A stretch of 64,000 nucleotides of DNA from Stenotrophomonas sp. BIO128-Bstrain (GCF_030128875.1 NZ_CP124620.1:4138501-4202500), one strand, 5' to 3'. Positions 24,472-33,355 are shown, counted from the first letter of the stretch. Notes: generated from the sequence alone by a model not told the origin. Numbers and translations are program-made.

Positions 24472-24735
24472 TTACTCGCGCGGCGCAGCCGATCCGCCAC
24501 GTGCTTCCAGCTCGGCCACCGTCTTCTCCAGCGCCTCCAGCTTCTCGCGGGTGCGCAGCAGCACGGCGCGCTGCACGTCGAATTCCTCGCGGGTGACCAG
24601 GTCCAGCTTGCCCAGCCCGGCCTGCAGCGCGGTCTTGAAGGTGGCCTGCAGTTCTTCGCGCGACTGGCGCAGGCCCGGGGGGACCATGTCGCTCAGGCGG
24701 CGGGCGAGGTCATCGAGGTGGTTGAGGTCGATCAT
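24472..24735 (-). CDS. ubiK: ubiquinone biosynthesis accessory factor UbiK
   Basis: 87 residues from ATG 24735 (MIDLNHLDDLARRLSDMVP), the conserved start of the YqiC/BMFP family. A membrane-associating N-terminal helix, the REELQATFKTALQAGLGKLDLVTREEFDVQRAVLLRTREKL core and a coiled-coil trimerisation tail (ALEKTVAELEARG) follow. UbiK assists the UbiJ-dependent late steps of ubiquinone synthesis. It is divergent from the PII gene. Confidence 0.9.
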   Translation of the reverse strand: MIDLNHLDDLARRLSDMVPPGLRQSREELQATFKTALQAGLGKLDLVTREEFDVQRAVLLRTREKLEALEKTVAELEARGGSAAPRE

Positions 24736-24768
24736 GGTGCGGCTCCGCGGGGTATGCGCCAAGGATAA

Positions 24769-25200
<432 letters not shown>

Positions 25201-25239
25201 CGCACGCCGGCTTGCCCATGGGCGCATGGGCAAGCGCGG

Positions 25240-25893
25240 TCAGGCGTGGCCCTTGAACCAGCGGTAGAAGCGCTTCCAGGCCACGCGTACGCCGGCCACC
25301 CAGCGCGGGTCGGCCACCTGGGCCGCCTCGGAGGCGCTGGGGCGCTCGCCGGTCAGGCGCTGGCGCATCTTCAGCAGATTCTTCATGTCGCTGCGGCGCA
25401 ACTGGCGCGAGACCGGGTGCACCGGCAGCCAGCGCGGGCTGCGCCAGGCCGAGGTGAAATCCACCAGCACCGGCACGCCCCCGCTGACCATCACGTTGGT
25501 GCCATGCAGATCGTTGTGGGTGATGCCGGCGGCATGCAGGCGGGTGAGCGCGTACTGCAGCTGCTCGAAGACCTCGATGCCGACCGACTGGGCCGCGCTG
25601 AGGGTCTGGCCGGGAATGAACTCCATGCCCAGCGCGAGGCCGCCGATGGTGCCGAGCAGGGCAGGGGCGTGCTTCCAGCCGCTCAGGCGCTGCAGGATGC
25701 GCGCTTCGCGGCGGACCAGCAGGCGCGCGATCGGCGACAGCGGGGTGCCGCGGTAACGGGTGTAATCCTTGACCACGGCCGGCTGCCCGTTGAGGCAGGT
25801 CCGGTAGACGTCGGGTTCCAGGAGGCGTTCGCCGCGCTTGAGCAGCTCGGCGGGGGCGGTGTCATCGACACACGAGGCAACGATTGTGTTCAT
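25240..25893 (-). CDS. WaaP/RIO-like small kinase (LPS- or serine/threonine-type)
   Basis: 217 residues. Kinase features are PAVVKDYTRYRG (VAVK-like Lys), LLVRREARILQRLSG (helix C Glu), LGMEFIPGQTL (hinge), ITHNDLHGTNVMV (catalytic loop with HND and Asn) and VLVDFTSAWRS (DFG-like). Length and motif style match the Kdo/heptose kinase-like group that phosphorylates LPS core sugars, though generic RIO-like kinases are similar. It is divergent from an LpxO-like lipid A hydroxylase, which supports an envelope role. The C-terminal WKRFYRWFKGHA is basic and aromatic, perhaps membrane-associating. Confidence 0.75.
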   Translation of the reverse strand: MNTIVASCVDDTAPAELLKRGERLLEPDVYRTCLNGQPAVVKDYTRYRGTPLSPIARLLVRREARILQRLSGWKHAPALLGTIGGLALGMEFIPGQTLSAAQSVGIEVFEQLQYALTRLHAAGITHNDLHGTNVMVSGGVPVLVDFTSAWRSPRWLPVHPVSRQLRRSDMKNLLKMRQRLTGERPSASEAAQVADPRWVAGVRVAWKRFYRWFKGHA

Positions 25894-26368
25894 AGGGGTC
25901 TGTGCGACCCGGCGGTCGGCGCAATGCGTCAGGCGTACCGGTGCTGCTTATGGTGGGAACTAAAGATTTCGTTAATTTTAGTACTCGCCAGTACATGAAT
26001 CCAGATGATGTCGGAGAAATGTCGTCGCCCGGCGTGGAACACTTCGTCACGCTGAAGCGGACAATCTTGTATCGTTTGGGATAATTTCGTTGCATATCAG
26101 CGGGTTGCCGGCGATCGCCGGGGAGTGCGGGGCAGGCAACGCTGCCGTGCGTCCAACGCAGCAGGCGGTTCCATGGGTCACCCGGCGCTGAACATCGCCC
26201 AGCCCGTGCTTGACCGCGACGCAGGCGCTGCGGACCATATGCTGTTGTTCGCGACATCGGCGGCCGCCCCTCTCCGGCACGTCCCCGCCCTCTGCCGCCG
26301 TATCGGTGCCGGTCACTTCCGTGCATCGCCCCCACCATTTCGGGTCCGGCTGTGCCGGAGGAAGACTG
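25894..26368. promoter_or_regulatory. divergent intergenic region between kinase and LpxO-like gene
   Basis: 475 bases. The first part (about 25950-26095) is notably AT-rich for this genome and probably holds promoters; GGGATAAT near 26076 is a good -10. The rest is GC-rich, with no ORF I can support. A GGAGGAAG ribosome site sits just before the hydroxylase ATG. No transcription-factor site is recognisable. Confidence 0.4.
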
Positions 26369-27274
26369 ATGATCAAGATCGTGCTGGCAGGGCTGTTCAT
26401 CGCCTGCGTGCTGTACATCCATTACCGCGGCAAGGTGCGCGCGCGCTGGTCGCGCCAGCTGCTGGACCACTCCAGCTTCATGGCCCCGATCAACGTGATC
26501 ATGTACGCGTTCTCGAAGGTGCCGACCACGCCCTTCCTGGACCCGGGCAAGGAATTCCCGCAGCTCGAGCCATTGCGCCAGAACTGGCAGATGATCCGCG
26601 ACGAAGCGCTGGCCCTGCGCGATGCCGACAAGATCGCTGCCTCCAGCACGTTCAACGATGCGGGCTTCAATTCGTTCTTCCGCCGTGGCTGGAAGCGCTT
26701 CTACCTGAAGTGGTACGGCCCCTCGCACCCCTCGGCCAAGGCGCTGTGCCCGAAGACCACCGCGCTGCTGGAATCACTGCCGGACGTGCGCGCGGCGATG
26801 TTCGCCCAGCTGCCCTCGGGCAGCGAACTGCGCCCGCACCGCGATCCCTTCGCCGGCTCGCTGCGCCTGCACCTGGGCCTGGCCACGCCGAACGATGACG
26901 CCTGCTACATCGAAGTGGACGGCATCAAGAAAAGCTGGCGCGATGGCGAGTGGATGATGTTCGATGAAACCTACATCCACCACGCGCACAACGAGACGCC
27001 GGACGACCGCGTGATCCTGTTCTGCGATATCGCGCGTCCGCTGCGCTTCGGCCTGCCGGGCCTGTTCAACCGCGCGGTGGCCTCCACGCTGCTGGCTGGT
27101 GGTGCCTCGCCGAACCTGCCGGGTGACCCGACCGGTGGCGTCAACAAGGCCTTCGGCAGCGTCTACAAGGTGCGCCTGAAGGCCAAAGCGCTGCGCGAGC
27201 GCAGCGTGGTTGCCTACCAGGTGATCAAGTGGGGCCTGGTGGTGGCGGTGATTGCGGGTATCTGGGCGATCTGA
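26369..27274 (+). CDS. aspartyl/asparaginyl beta-hydroxylase family protein, LpxO-like
   Basis: 301 residues, starting with a membrane helix (MIKIVLAGLFIACVLYIHYR) and ending with another (GLVVAVIAGIWAI). The dioxygenase core shows HRDPFAGSLRLHLGL (H157, D159), YIEVDGIKKSWRDGEWMMFDETYIHHAHN with the second iron His, and DDRVILFCDIARP. LpxO is an Fe(II)/2-oxoglutarate enzyme that 2-hydroxylates a secondary acyl chain of lipid A at the inner membrane. GGAGGAAG precedes the ATG. The neighbouring LPS-type kinase suits an envelope-modification pair. Confidence 0.87.
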   Translation: MIKIVLAGLFIACVLYIHYRGKVRARWSRQLLDHSSFMAPINVIMYAFSKVPTTPFLDPGKEFPQLEPLRQNWQMIRDEALALRDADKIAASSTFNDAGFNSFFRRGWKRFYLKWYGPSHPSAKALCPKTTALLESLPDVRAAMFAQLPSGSELRPHRDPFAGSLRLHLGLATPNDDACYIEVDGIKKSWRDGEWMMFDETYIHHAHNETPDDRVILFCDIARPLRFGLPGLFNRAVASTLLAGGASPNLPGDPTGGVNKAFGSVYKVRLKAKALRERSVVAYQVIKWGLVVAVIAGIWAI

Positions 27275-27285
27275 CTGCTGGGGTC

Positions 27286-27311
27286 ATGAGGTTGCCGGCC
27301 AGCGGCCGGCA
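27286..27311 (-). repeat. GTAG-type REP palindrome
   Basis: Minus strand: GTAGTGCCGGCC-GCT-GGCCGGCAAC. Located between the hydroxylase stop and the terminator. Confidence 0.7.
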
Positions 27312-27323
27312 CTACCGGAAACG

Positions 27324-27357
27324 AAAAAAACCCGCGCTGCTGCCAGCGCGGGTTTTT
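27324..27357. terminator. bidirectional intrinsic terminator
   Basis: CCCGCGCTG and CAGCGCGGG form a 9-bp stem with a CTGC loop, preceded by seven As and followed by five Ts, so it works on both strands. It ends the hydroxylase gene and can stop read-through from speE. Confidence 0.88.
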
Positions 27358-27383
27358 GTTGTCTGCATGAACCGGTCTCACGG

Positions 27384-27518
27384 CGCACCGACCAACGGTC
27401 GGTGCCTACCCCTTCGTTGCCGGGGCCGAACGGCCAATGCAGGGCCCGAAGGCCAACCGGGGCCGGCCGATCAACACCCGGGCCGAAGGCGACCGGTCGA
27501 GCCGACCGTTGGTCGGCT
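27384..27518. repeat. pair of GTAG-type REP palindromes with degenerate material between
   Basis: GCACCGACC-AAC-GGTCGGTGCCTAC (27384-27409, GTAG on the minus strand) and GTCGAGCCGACC-GTT-GGTCGGCT (27496-27518, GTAG changed to GTCG) face each other. The DNA between them is made of short GGCCGAA/CCGGGG fragments that look like decayed units. All lie past the 3' end of speE. Confidence 0.65.
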
Positions 27519-27562
27519 GGCCGCGCGAAGCGCGGCAACGATCGACACCGACGCTTAACGCA

Positions 27563-28417
27563 TCAGCCCTTCAGGGCCGCCGCCACGAACGGCGGCGTCA
27601 CCAGCACGCCGGTGTGCAGCGCGGCGGTGTAGTACAGCGTCTCGAACGACTTGGCGGCCGAATCGGCCTGGCGGAAGTCGAAGCTGCTCTCGCCCTTGCG
27701 GGCCAGGGTGACGCTCCACCAGCCGGTCGGGTAGCACGGCTGCGGGAACGGCAGGGTCTTGAACGAACCGAAGCCGGCCTTGCCCATCTCGGTGCGCATT
27801 TCGTTGATCAGGTCCAGCTGCATCAGCGGCGACTCGGACTGCTGCACCAGAATGCCGTCGTCCTTCAGGGCCTTGAAGCAGCTCTCGTAGAACGCCTTGT
27901 TGAACAGGCCTTCGCCGGGGCCGACCGGATCGGTCGAATCCACGATCACCACATCCACGCTGCCGGCCGGGCAGTTGGCCATGTAGGCCACGCCGTCGTC
28001 GAACATCAGCTCGGCGCGCGGGTCGTCGTTGGAATCGCACAGCTCCGGGAAGTGCTTGCGGGCCATCACGGTGACCTGCTCATCGATGTCGCACTGGGTC
28101 ACGCTCTCCACGCCCTCGTGCTTGAGCACTTCGCGCAGGGTGCCGCAGTCGCCGCCGCCGATGATCACCACGCGCTTGGGCGCGGCGTGGGTGAACAGCA
28201 CCGGGTGGCTGATCATCTCGTGATAGAAGAAGTTGTCCTTGCTGGTCAACATGATGGCGCCATCGATGGTCATCAGGTTGCCCCAGTCGGTGGTCGCGAA
28301 GATCTCGATCTTCTGGAACGGCGACTGCACTTCGTCCAGCTTGCCGGTCAGGCGGTAGCCGATGGCCGAGCCGGTGCGCTCGAAGTGTTCGATGTACCAG
28401 TTGTTGTTGTCAGTCAT
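27563..28417 (-). CDS. speE: spermidine synthase (polyamine aminopropyltransferase)
   Basis: 284 residues from ATG 28417 (MTDNNNWYIEHFERTG). Signature blocks are QSPFQKIEIFATTDWGNLMTIDG, the dcSAM-binding VVIIGGGDCGTLREVLKHEGV, VTQCDIDEQV, and VVIVDSTDPVGPGEGLFN with the catalytic Asp. It transfers an aminopropyl group from decarboxylated SAM to putrescine in the cytoplasm. It is divergent from speA, so both polyamine steps are controlled from one region. Its 5' leader (28501-28529) can fold into a CCCGT/ACGGG + CAGG/CCTG stem. Confidence 0.95.
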   Translation of the reverse strand: MTDNNNWYIEHFERTGSAIGYRLTGKLDEVQSPFQKIEIFATTDWGNLMTIDGAIMLTSKDNFFYHEMISHPVLFTHAAPKRVVIIGGGDCGTLREVLKHEGVESVTQCDIDEQVTVMARKHFPELCDSNDDPRAELMFDDGVAYMANCPAGSVDVVIVDSTDPVGPGEGLFNKAFYESCFKALKDDGILVQQSESPLMQLDLINEMRTEMGKAGFGSFKTLPFPQPCYPTGWWSVTLARKGESSFDFRQADSAAKSFETLYYTAALHTGVLVTPPFVAAALKG

Positions 28418-28538
28418 GGAGGAGCAGTCCTGTTCGGAAGGGTGGTGGAGCCGGGCTGGCGGCGGTGCCGCGTGGCGCAAGCCACGTCCGGACGGGTTGG
28501 CCCGTTCAGGTTTCAAGCCTGAGCACGGGCGCGGGCGC

Positions 28539-28578
28539 GCATGATAACGGAGCTGTCGCCACATAGGCGTTATCATGC
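28539..28578. promoter_or_regulatory. palindromic divergent promoter/operator of speE and speA
   Basis: GCATGATAACG (28539-28549) and CGTTATCATGC (28568-28578) are perfect 11-bp inverted repeats separated by 18 bases. Each half contains a TATCAT -10-like hexamer pointing outward. speA begins 31 bases beyond the right half; speE begins 122 bases beyond the left half. A shared regulator or mirrored promoters are likely. Confidence 0.5.
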
Positions 28579-28609
28579 ACCCCCTTTTTTACCAACCAGG
28601 CCCACTGAA

Positions 28610-30499
28610 ATGACCGATTGGTCCCTCGACCAAGCCCGCAAGACCTACTCGATTCCGCATTGGGCGGATGGCTACTTCGACGTGGATCAGGCAGGACACA
28701 TGGTGGTGAGACCGACTGGCCAGGACGGCCCGGTGGTGTCCTTGCCCAAGATCGTGGACGCCGCCCGCGAGGCCGGCGCCAAGCTGCCGCTGCTGGTGCG
28801 CTTCCCGGACATCCTGGGCCAGCGCCTGGGCAAGCTGCAGGCCGCGTTCGCGCAGGCCCAGGCCGATTGGGAGTACCCGGGCGGCTACACCGCCGTGTAC
28901 CCGATCAAGGTCAACCAGCACCGTGGCGTGGCCGGCACCCTGGCCAGCCACCACGGCGAGGGCTTCGGCCTGGAAGCGGGCAGCAAGCCCGAGCTGATGG
29001 CCGTGCTGGCGCTCTCGCGCCCGGGTGGGCTGATCGTCTGCAACGGCTACAAGGACCGCGAGTACATCCGCCTGGCCCTGATCGGCCGCAAGCTGGGCCT
29101 GCAGACCTTCATCGTCATCGAGAAGCCCTCCGAGCTGAAGCTGGTGCTGGAGGAATCCAAGGCGCTGGATGTGAAGCCGGGCCTGGGCGTGCGCATGCGC
29201 CTGGCCTCGCTGGGCGCGGGCAAGTGGCAGAACAGCGGTGGCGACAAGGCCAAGTTCGGCCTCTCGCCGCGCCAGCTGCTGGACCTGTGGAAGTCGCTGC
29301 GCGATACCGAATATGCCGACTGCCTGAGCCTGCTGCATTTCCACATGGGCTCGCAGATCTCCAACGTGCGCGACATCGCCAACGGCATGCGCGAAGCCAC
29401 CCGCTACTTCGTGGAACTGTCGCGCCTGGGCGCGAAGATCACCCACGTGGACGTGGGCGGTGGCCTGGGCGTGGATTACGAAGGCACCCGCTCGCGCAGC
29501 TTCTGCTCGATCAACTACGGCCTGAACTCCTACGCCAGCAACATCGTGCAGCCGCTGGCCAATGCCTGCGAAGAACACGGCCTGACCCCGCCGCGGATCG
29601 TCACCGAGTGCGGCCGCGCGATGACCGCGCACCACGCGGTGCTGATCGCCAACGTCTCCGAAGTGGAAGAGGCGCAGGAAGGCCGCGTGCCGGACCAGCA
29701 CGACGACGAGCCGGCGGCGATCCGCCACCTGCGCGAAATCCACGCCGAGCTCGACGAGCGCCCGGCGGTGGAGCTGTTCCAGGAAGCGCAGCACTTCCAT
29801 GCCGAAGGCCTTGCCAGCTATGCGCTGGGCCAGATCGACCTGCCGCAGCGCGCCCGCATCGACGACCTGTTCTACGCCATCGCCCACGCCGTGCGTGCGC
29901 GCCTGAGCTATGACGAGAAGAGCCATCGCCCGGCGCTGGACGAGTTGAACGAACGCCTGGTGGACAAGTACTTCGTCAACTTCAGCGTGTTCGAATCGAT
30001 TCCCGATGCCTGGGCGATCGACCAGGTGTTCCCGATCGTGCCGATCGAGCGCCTGAACGAGCAGCCCGAGCGCCGCGGCATCATCGCGGACATGACCTGC
30101 GATTCGGACGGCATGGTGAAAACCTATGTCGAGAACGAGAGCCTGGACACCTCGCTGCCGTTGCATGCGCTGAAGTCGGGCGAAAGCTACCGCATCGCGT
30201 TCTTCATGGTGGGCGCGTACCAGGAAATCCTGGGCGACATCCACAATCTGTTCGGCGACACGGATGCGGTAGAAGTGCTGGCCGATGCCGATGGCTATGC
30301 GATCACCCAGCAGCGCCGTGGTGACACCACCGATGTGATGCTCGACTATGTGGGCTACAGCCTGGCCGATCTGCGGGCGAGCTATGCCGAGCGCGTGGCG
30401 GCGGCGAAGCTGTCGCCCGAGCGCGCGCAGGAACTGTCCGAGGCACTGGAGGCCGGCCTGACCGGCTACACCTACCTGTCCGACGAGCCGCTGACGTAA
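28610..30499 (+). CDS. speA: biosynthetic arginine decarboxylase
   Basis: 629 residues from ATG 28610; an upstream in-frame ATG at 28541 lies within the promoter palindrome and is rejected. The PLP lysine is K100 in AVYPIKVNQHR. Other blocks are GLEAGSKPELMA, LLHFHMGSQISN, HVDVGGGLGVDYEGT, TECGRAMTAHHAVL, MTCDSDGMV and MVGAYQEILGDIHNLFG, in the order of the fold-III decarboxylases. SpeA converts arginine to agmatine, the first step of putrescine synthesis. No speB or aguA/B is adjacent. Confidence 0.96.
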   Translation: MTDWSLDQARKTYSIPHWADGYFDVDQAGHMVVRPTGQDGPVVSLPKIVDAAREAGAKLPLLVRFPDILGQRLGKLQAAFAQAQADWEYPGGYTAVYPIKVNQHRGVAGTLASHHGEGFGLEAGSKPELMAVLALSRPGGLIVCNGYKDREYIRLALIGRKLGLQTFIVIEKPSELKLVLEESKALDVKPGLGVRMRLASLGAGKWQNSGGDKAKFGLSPRQLLDLWKSLRDTEYADCLSLLHFHMGSQISNVRDIANGMREATRYFVELSRLGAKITHVDVGGGLGVDYEGTRSRSFCSINYGLNSYASNIVQPLANACEEHGLTPPRIVTECGRAMTAHHAVLIANVSEVEEAQEGRVPDQHDDEPAAIRHLREIHAELDERPAVELFQEAQHFHAEGLASYALGQIDLPQRARIDDLFYAIAHAVRARLSYDEKSHRPALDELNERLVDKYFVNFSVFESIPDAWAIDQVFPIVPIERLNEQPERRGIIADMTCDSDGMVKTYVENESLDTSLPLHALKSGESYRIAFFMVGAYQEILGDIHNLFGDTDAVEVLADADGYAITQQRRGDTTDVMLDYVGYSLADLRASYAERVAAAKLSPERAQELSEALEAGLTGYTYLSDEPLT

Positions 30500-30593
30500 G
30501 CCAGCGTTGACGGGTGACGGCCTTCGGGCCGCACCCGGCTGTCCGTAACGCCGGGCATTGCCCGGCGGTCTTTGCAAGGCACCCGACACCGGC

Positions 30594-30917
30594 ATGAGCG
30601 CGCGCGCGATCTTTCATCTGTTCCTGCATGCGGCCGTCCCCGCGCTGCTGGCGTGGATGTTCTGGCGCAAGCGCTTCCTGTCCGCCTGGGTGCTGATGCT
30701 GCTGGGCTGGATCATCGATCTGGACCACCTGCTGGCCGATCCGATCTACGCCCCGAACCGCTGCAGCATCGGGTTCCATCCACTGCACACCGCCCCGGCG
30801 ATCGCGGTGTATGCGGGGCTGTGCGTACCAAAGAAGACGCGCCTGTTCGGGATCGGACTGATCATCCACATCGTGCTGGATGCCATTGATTGTTGGTGGA
30901 TGCACCAGGCCCGTTGA
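30594..30917 (+). CDS. small integral membrane protein (DUF6122-like)
   Basis: 107 residues with about four hydrophobic segments: IFHLFLHAAVPALLAWMFW, FLSAWVLMLLGWIIDLDHLL, APAIAVYAGLCV and LFGIGLIIHIVLDAIDCWWM. The DLDHLLADPIY motif and HIVLDAIDCWWM (conserved His/Asp) resemble DUF6122 and the LexA-binding, inner-membrane metal-dependent hydrolase-like proteins (YdjM type). Function unknown. The ATG 30594 is used, as upstream codons read as intergenic. A REP pair lies just after its stop. Confidence 0.7.
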   Translation: MSARAIFHLFLHAAVPALLAWMFWRKRFLSAWVLMLLGWIIDLDHLLADPIYAPNRCSIGFHPLHTAPAIAVYAGLCVPKKTRLFGIGLIIHIVLDAIDCWWMHQAR

Positions 30918-30930
30918 ACCGCCGGCCCCG

Positions 30931-31014
30931 GTAGAGCCGACCGTTGGTCGGCTGGCGCGCGCCTGGGCGCGTTCGGGTGTTCGCGAAAGGCAGCCGACCA
31001 ACGGTCGGCTCTAC
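30931..31014. repeat. inverted pair of GTAG-type REPs overlapping the kinase stop codon
   Basis: GTAGAGCCGACC-GTT-GGTCGGCT (30931-30953) and its inverse (30992-31014) face each other 38 bases apart. On the minus strand, the TAG stop codon of the sensor kinase (31013-31011) is the TAG of the right-hand GTAG. Confidence 0.8.
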
Positions 31015-32351
31015 CCGGTGGCTTCTCCGCCTGCCGGCAACGTCACCGTCGCCTGCAACCCCGGCGTGTCATTGGCCAGGACCAGCGTGCCACCGTAGCT
31101 CTCGGCGATGTCGGCCACGATCGACAATCCCAGCCCGCTGCCCGACGCGCGCTCATCCAGCCGCACGCCGCGTTCCAGCACGCGCTCCAGCTGCGCTGGC
31201 GGGAGTCCCGGGCCATCATCGGCCACGGTGATGCGTAGCTGCGTGCTGTCCCGTGCCACGTCCACCCGCACCGCCTGCGCGGCCCACTTGCCGGCATTGT
31301 CGAGCAGGTTGCCGAGCATCTCTTCCAGGTCCTCGCGCGCACCGGCGAACACGGCGGCATCCTCGCTGTCGCACGTGAAACGCAGCCCGCGCGCGGCATG
31401 TACGCGCTGCATCAGCCCGCACAGCGCGCTCACCACCGGCGCCACCGGCGTGCGCTGCTGGCTGTCCGCGCCCAGGCCTGCAGCGAGGTAACGATCGATG
31501 CTGGCCTGCATGCGCGCGGTCTCGCTGCGCAGGGTCTGGCGCCAGTCGCTGCCATCCCCTTCGGCTTCGGTGATGAGCACGGTCAGCGGTGTCTTCAGCG
31601 CATGCGCGAGGTCTTCGGCGCTGCGGCGGGCGCGCACCACCATGCGCTGGTGGTGATCGAGCAGCGCGTTGAGCTGGCCGGCCAGCGGCGCGACTTCCTT
31701 GACCAGGCCCTGCTGCGGGAAGCGCACGTTCTCGCCGTTGCGGACCTGTCCGGCGATGCGGCCCAGTTCGGCCAGCGGCCGCAGCCCGTAATGCACCTGG
31801 GTGACCAGTACAGCGAACCACAGTGCGATCAGCACGGCCAGGGCCAGTGCGGTGCGCTGCCGGAAACTGGCAACCTGGGCATCCAGCTGGCTGCGGTCGG
31901 TGGCGACCATGACGATCACCGGTGCGGCGGCGCGCGGCAGGGTCACCTGCTGGGCCAGCACGCGCAGTGATTGCTTCAACGGGCCGCTGGCATCGAAGGC
32001 CTGCGCCGGCCCCGGTTGCAGCGCGGTCGGGGCGGCCAGCGCGTCATCCCACAGCGAGCGCGATTGCCCGAGCGGGCGGCCCTGCGCGTCCAGCACCTGC
32101 CAGTAGTCGCCGGAGAACACGCGCCGGTAGCGCTCGTCGGCCAGGGTGTCGCGCCAGTGCAGCTGGCCGTTGGCATCGCTCTCGGCCAGTGCCAGCACCG
32201 CGATCAGGTCGTTGCCCAGGCGCTCGTCCATCGCGGTGCGTGCCGAGCGCTCGAACATCGCGCCCAGCCACCAGGTGGCCAGCGCGGAGACCAGTACCAG
32301 GCCCAGGCCACCGGCCACCAGCAGGCGGGTGCGCAGCGAGCCGGTGGTCAT
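31011..32351 (-). CDS. sensor histidine kinase (PhoQ-like)
   Basis: 446 residues. Two membrane helices (about 8-30 and 168-188) flank a 135-residue periplasmic sensor. A short HAMP-like region follows, then the H-box AEDLAHALKTPLTVL with H250, the N-box LLDNAGKW, G1 VADDGPGLP and G2 SGLGLSIVADIAESYGG. It autophosphorylates and passes phosphate to the response regulator upstream, which it overlaps by 4 bases. With a PepSY-domain protein ahead in the same operon, the arrangement matches PhoPQ-type systems of Xanthomonadaceae that sense cations or antimicrobial peptides. The signal is inferred. Its stop codon lies within a REP. Confidence 0.9.
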   Translation of the reverse strand: MTTGSLRTRLLVAGGLGLVLVSALATWWLGAMFERSARTAMDERLGNDLIAVLALAESDANGQLHWRDTLADERYRRVFSGDYWQVLDAQGRPLGQSRSLWDDALAAPTALQPGPAQAFDASGPLKQSLRVLAQQVTLPRAAAPVIVMVATDRSQLDAQVASFRQRTALALAVLIALWFAVLVTQVHYGLRPLAELGRIAGQVRNGENVRFPQQGLVKEVAPLAGQLNALLDHHQRMVVRARRSAEDLAHALKTPLTVLITEAEGDGSDWRQTLRSETARMQASIDRYLAAGLGADSQQRTPVAPVVSALCGLMQRVHAARGLRFTCDSEDAAVFAGAREDLEEMLGNLLDNAGKWAAQAVRVDVARDSTQLRITVADDGPGLPPAQLERVLERGVRLDERASGSGLGLSIVADIAESYGGTLVLANDTPGLQATVTLPAGGEATG

Positions 32352-33010
32352 GGCGTCGCCGAGAGGCGGAAGCCCTGCCCGCGGTGGGTGTGGATCAACG
32401 CGCTGCCCAGCTTGCGGCGGATCCGCCCGATCAGCACGTCCAGCGTGTTGGAGTCCGGATCGAAGCCGTCCTCGTAGACGTTCTCGCCCAGCCGCGCGCG
32501 GCTCAGCACGGTATCGGGGTGATGCATGAAGTAACTGAGGATGCGGTGCTCCTGCGCGCTGAGCGCCAGCGGTGCACCGTCCAGTTCGAAGCGGCCGGCA
32601 TTGACGTCCAGCACCAGTGGACCGCACTGCAGGCGCGGATGCGCGTGGCCGGCACTGCGGCGGATCAGGGCACGCAGGCGCAGCAGCAGCTCTTCGGGCT
32701 GGAACGGTTTGGTCAGGTAGTCATCGGCACCGGCATCGAAGCCGGCCAGCTTGTCGTGCCAGCGGGCGCGGGCGGTCAGTACCAGCACCGGGAAGTCCCG
32801 GCCCGCCTGGCGCCAGCGCTCGATCACGCTCAGCCCGTCCAGGCCCGGCAGGCCCAGATCGACCACGGCCGCGGCGATGTCCTCGATCTGGCCCTGGTAC
32901 TCGGCGTCCCGGCCCTCCGCACTGTGGATGACCACGTAGCCGGCGTCTTCCAGCAGCGTCTGCAGGCGGCGGGCGAGCAAGGCGTCATCTTCGGCAAGCA
33001 GCACGCGCAT
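32348..33010 (-). CDS. OmpR/PhoP-family response regulator
   Basis: 220 residues. The receiver domain has the acidic pocket EDD (7-9), phospho-acceptor D51 in VVDLGLPGLDG, the Thr in LTAR (79) and K101 in TKPF. The C-terminal winged helix shows LSAQEHRILSYFMHHPDTVLSRARLGENVYEDGFDPDSNTLDVLIGRIRRKLG and a HTHRGQGFRL wing. It overlaps the PepSY gene by one base and the kinase by four, so the three form one operon. Very PhoP-like by motif. It probably autoregulates through a direct repeat at 33356-33373. Confidence 0.93.
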   Translation of the reverse strand: MRVLLAEDDALLARRLQTLLEDAGYVVIHSAEGRDAEYQGQIEDIAAAVVDLGLPGLDGLSVIERWRQAGRDFPVLVLTARARWHDKLAGFDAGADDYLTKPFQPEELLLRLRALIRRSAGHAHPRLQCGPLVLDVNAGRFELDGAPLALSAQEHRILSYFMHHPDTVLSRARLGENVYEDGFDPDSNTLDVLIGRIRRKLGSALIHTHRGQGFRLSATP

Positions 33011-33309
33011 CAGTCTTTTTCCATTTTCAGCAGGCGGCCGGTGGCCGCATCGTAATCGAGCTCCATCACCACGCCGTCCGGGCCGAGGATCTCGACCTCG
33101 TAGGTGTCCTCATCCAGCTCCACTTCGATGAGCTTGCCGGGATAGCGCCGCAGTGCATCGGCCACCACCTGTTCCAGCGGTACGAAACGGCCCTGCCGGA
33201 CGGCCTGGCGCACGCTGTCCTGCTGGCGGCTGCCACCGTCGAGCACCCGCATCGGGTCCTGCGGGGCCAGGGTCAACAGCAGGGGCAGCATCAGGGACAG
33301 GGCAGACAT
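33010..33309 (-). CDS. PepSY-domain secreted protein, first gene of the two-component operon
   Basis: 99 residues if started at ATG 33309 (an in-frame ATG at 33321 adds four residues). An N-terminal signal peptide (MSALSLMLPLLLTLAP) is followed by a single PepSY domain: VPLEQVVADALRRYPGKLIEVELDEDTYEVEILGPDGVVMELDYDAATGRLLKME. PepSY proteins act in the periplasm, often as inhibitors or accessory sensors for peptidases and two-component kinases. Its position directly ahead of the regulator-kinase pair suggests a modulatory role. Confidence 0.85.
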   Translation of the reverse strand: MSALSLMLPLLLTLAPQDPMRVLDGGSRQQDSVRQAVRQGRFVPLEQVVADALRRYPGKLIEVELDEDTYEVEILGPDGVVMELDYDAATGRLLKMEKD

Positions 33310-33355
33310 GCGGGCACGCAAGGGGAAGGGCAGGGCACCGGTATACCGGGGATGT

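Noticed and set aside
26125..26400. Short plus-strand frame upstream of the LpxO-like gene
   Set aside because: Pro/Arg/Ala-rich, no ribosome site, overlaps the real start in another frame.
27437..28522. Plus-strand 361-residue frame opposite speE
   Set aside because: Antisense of a clear spermidine synthase and of the REP region.
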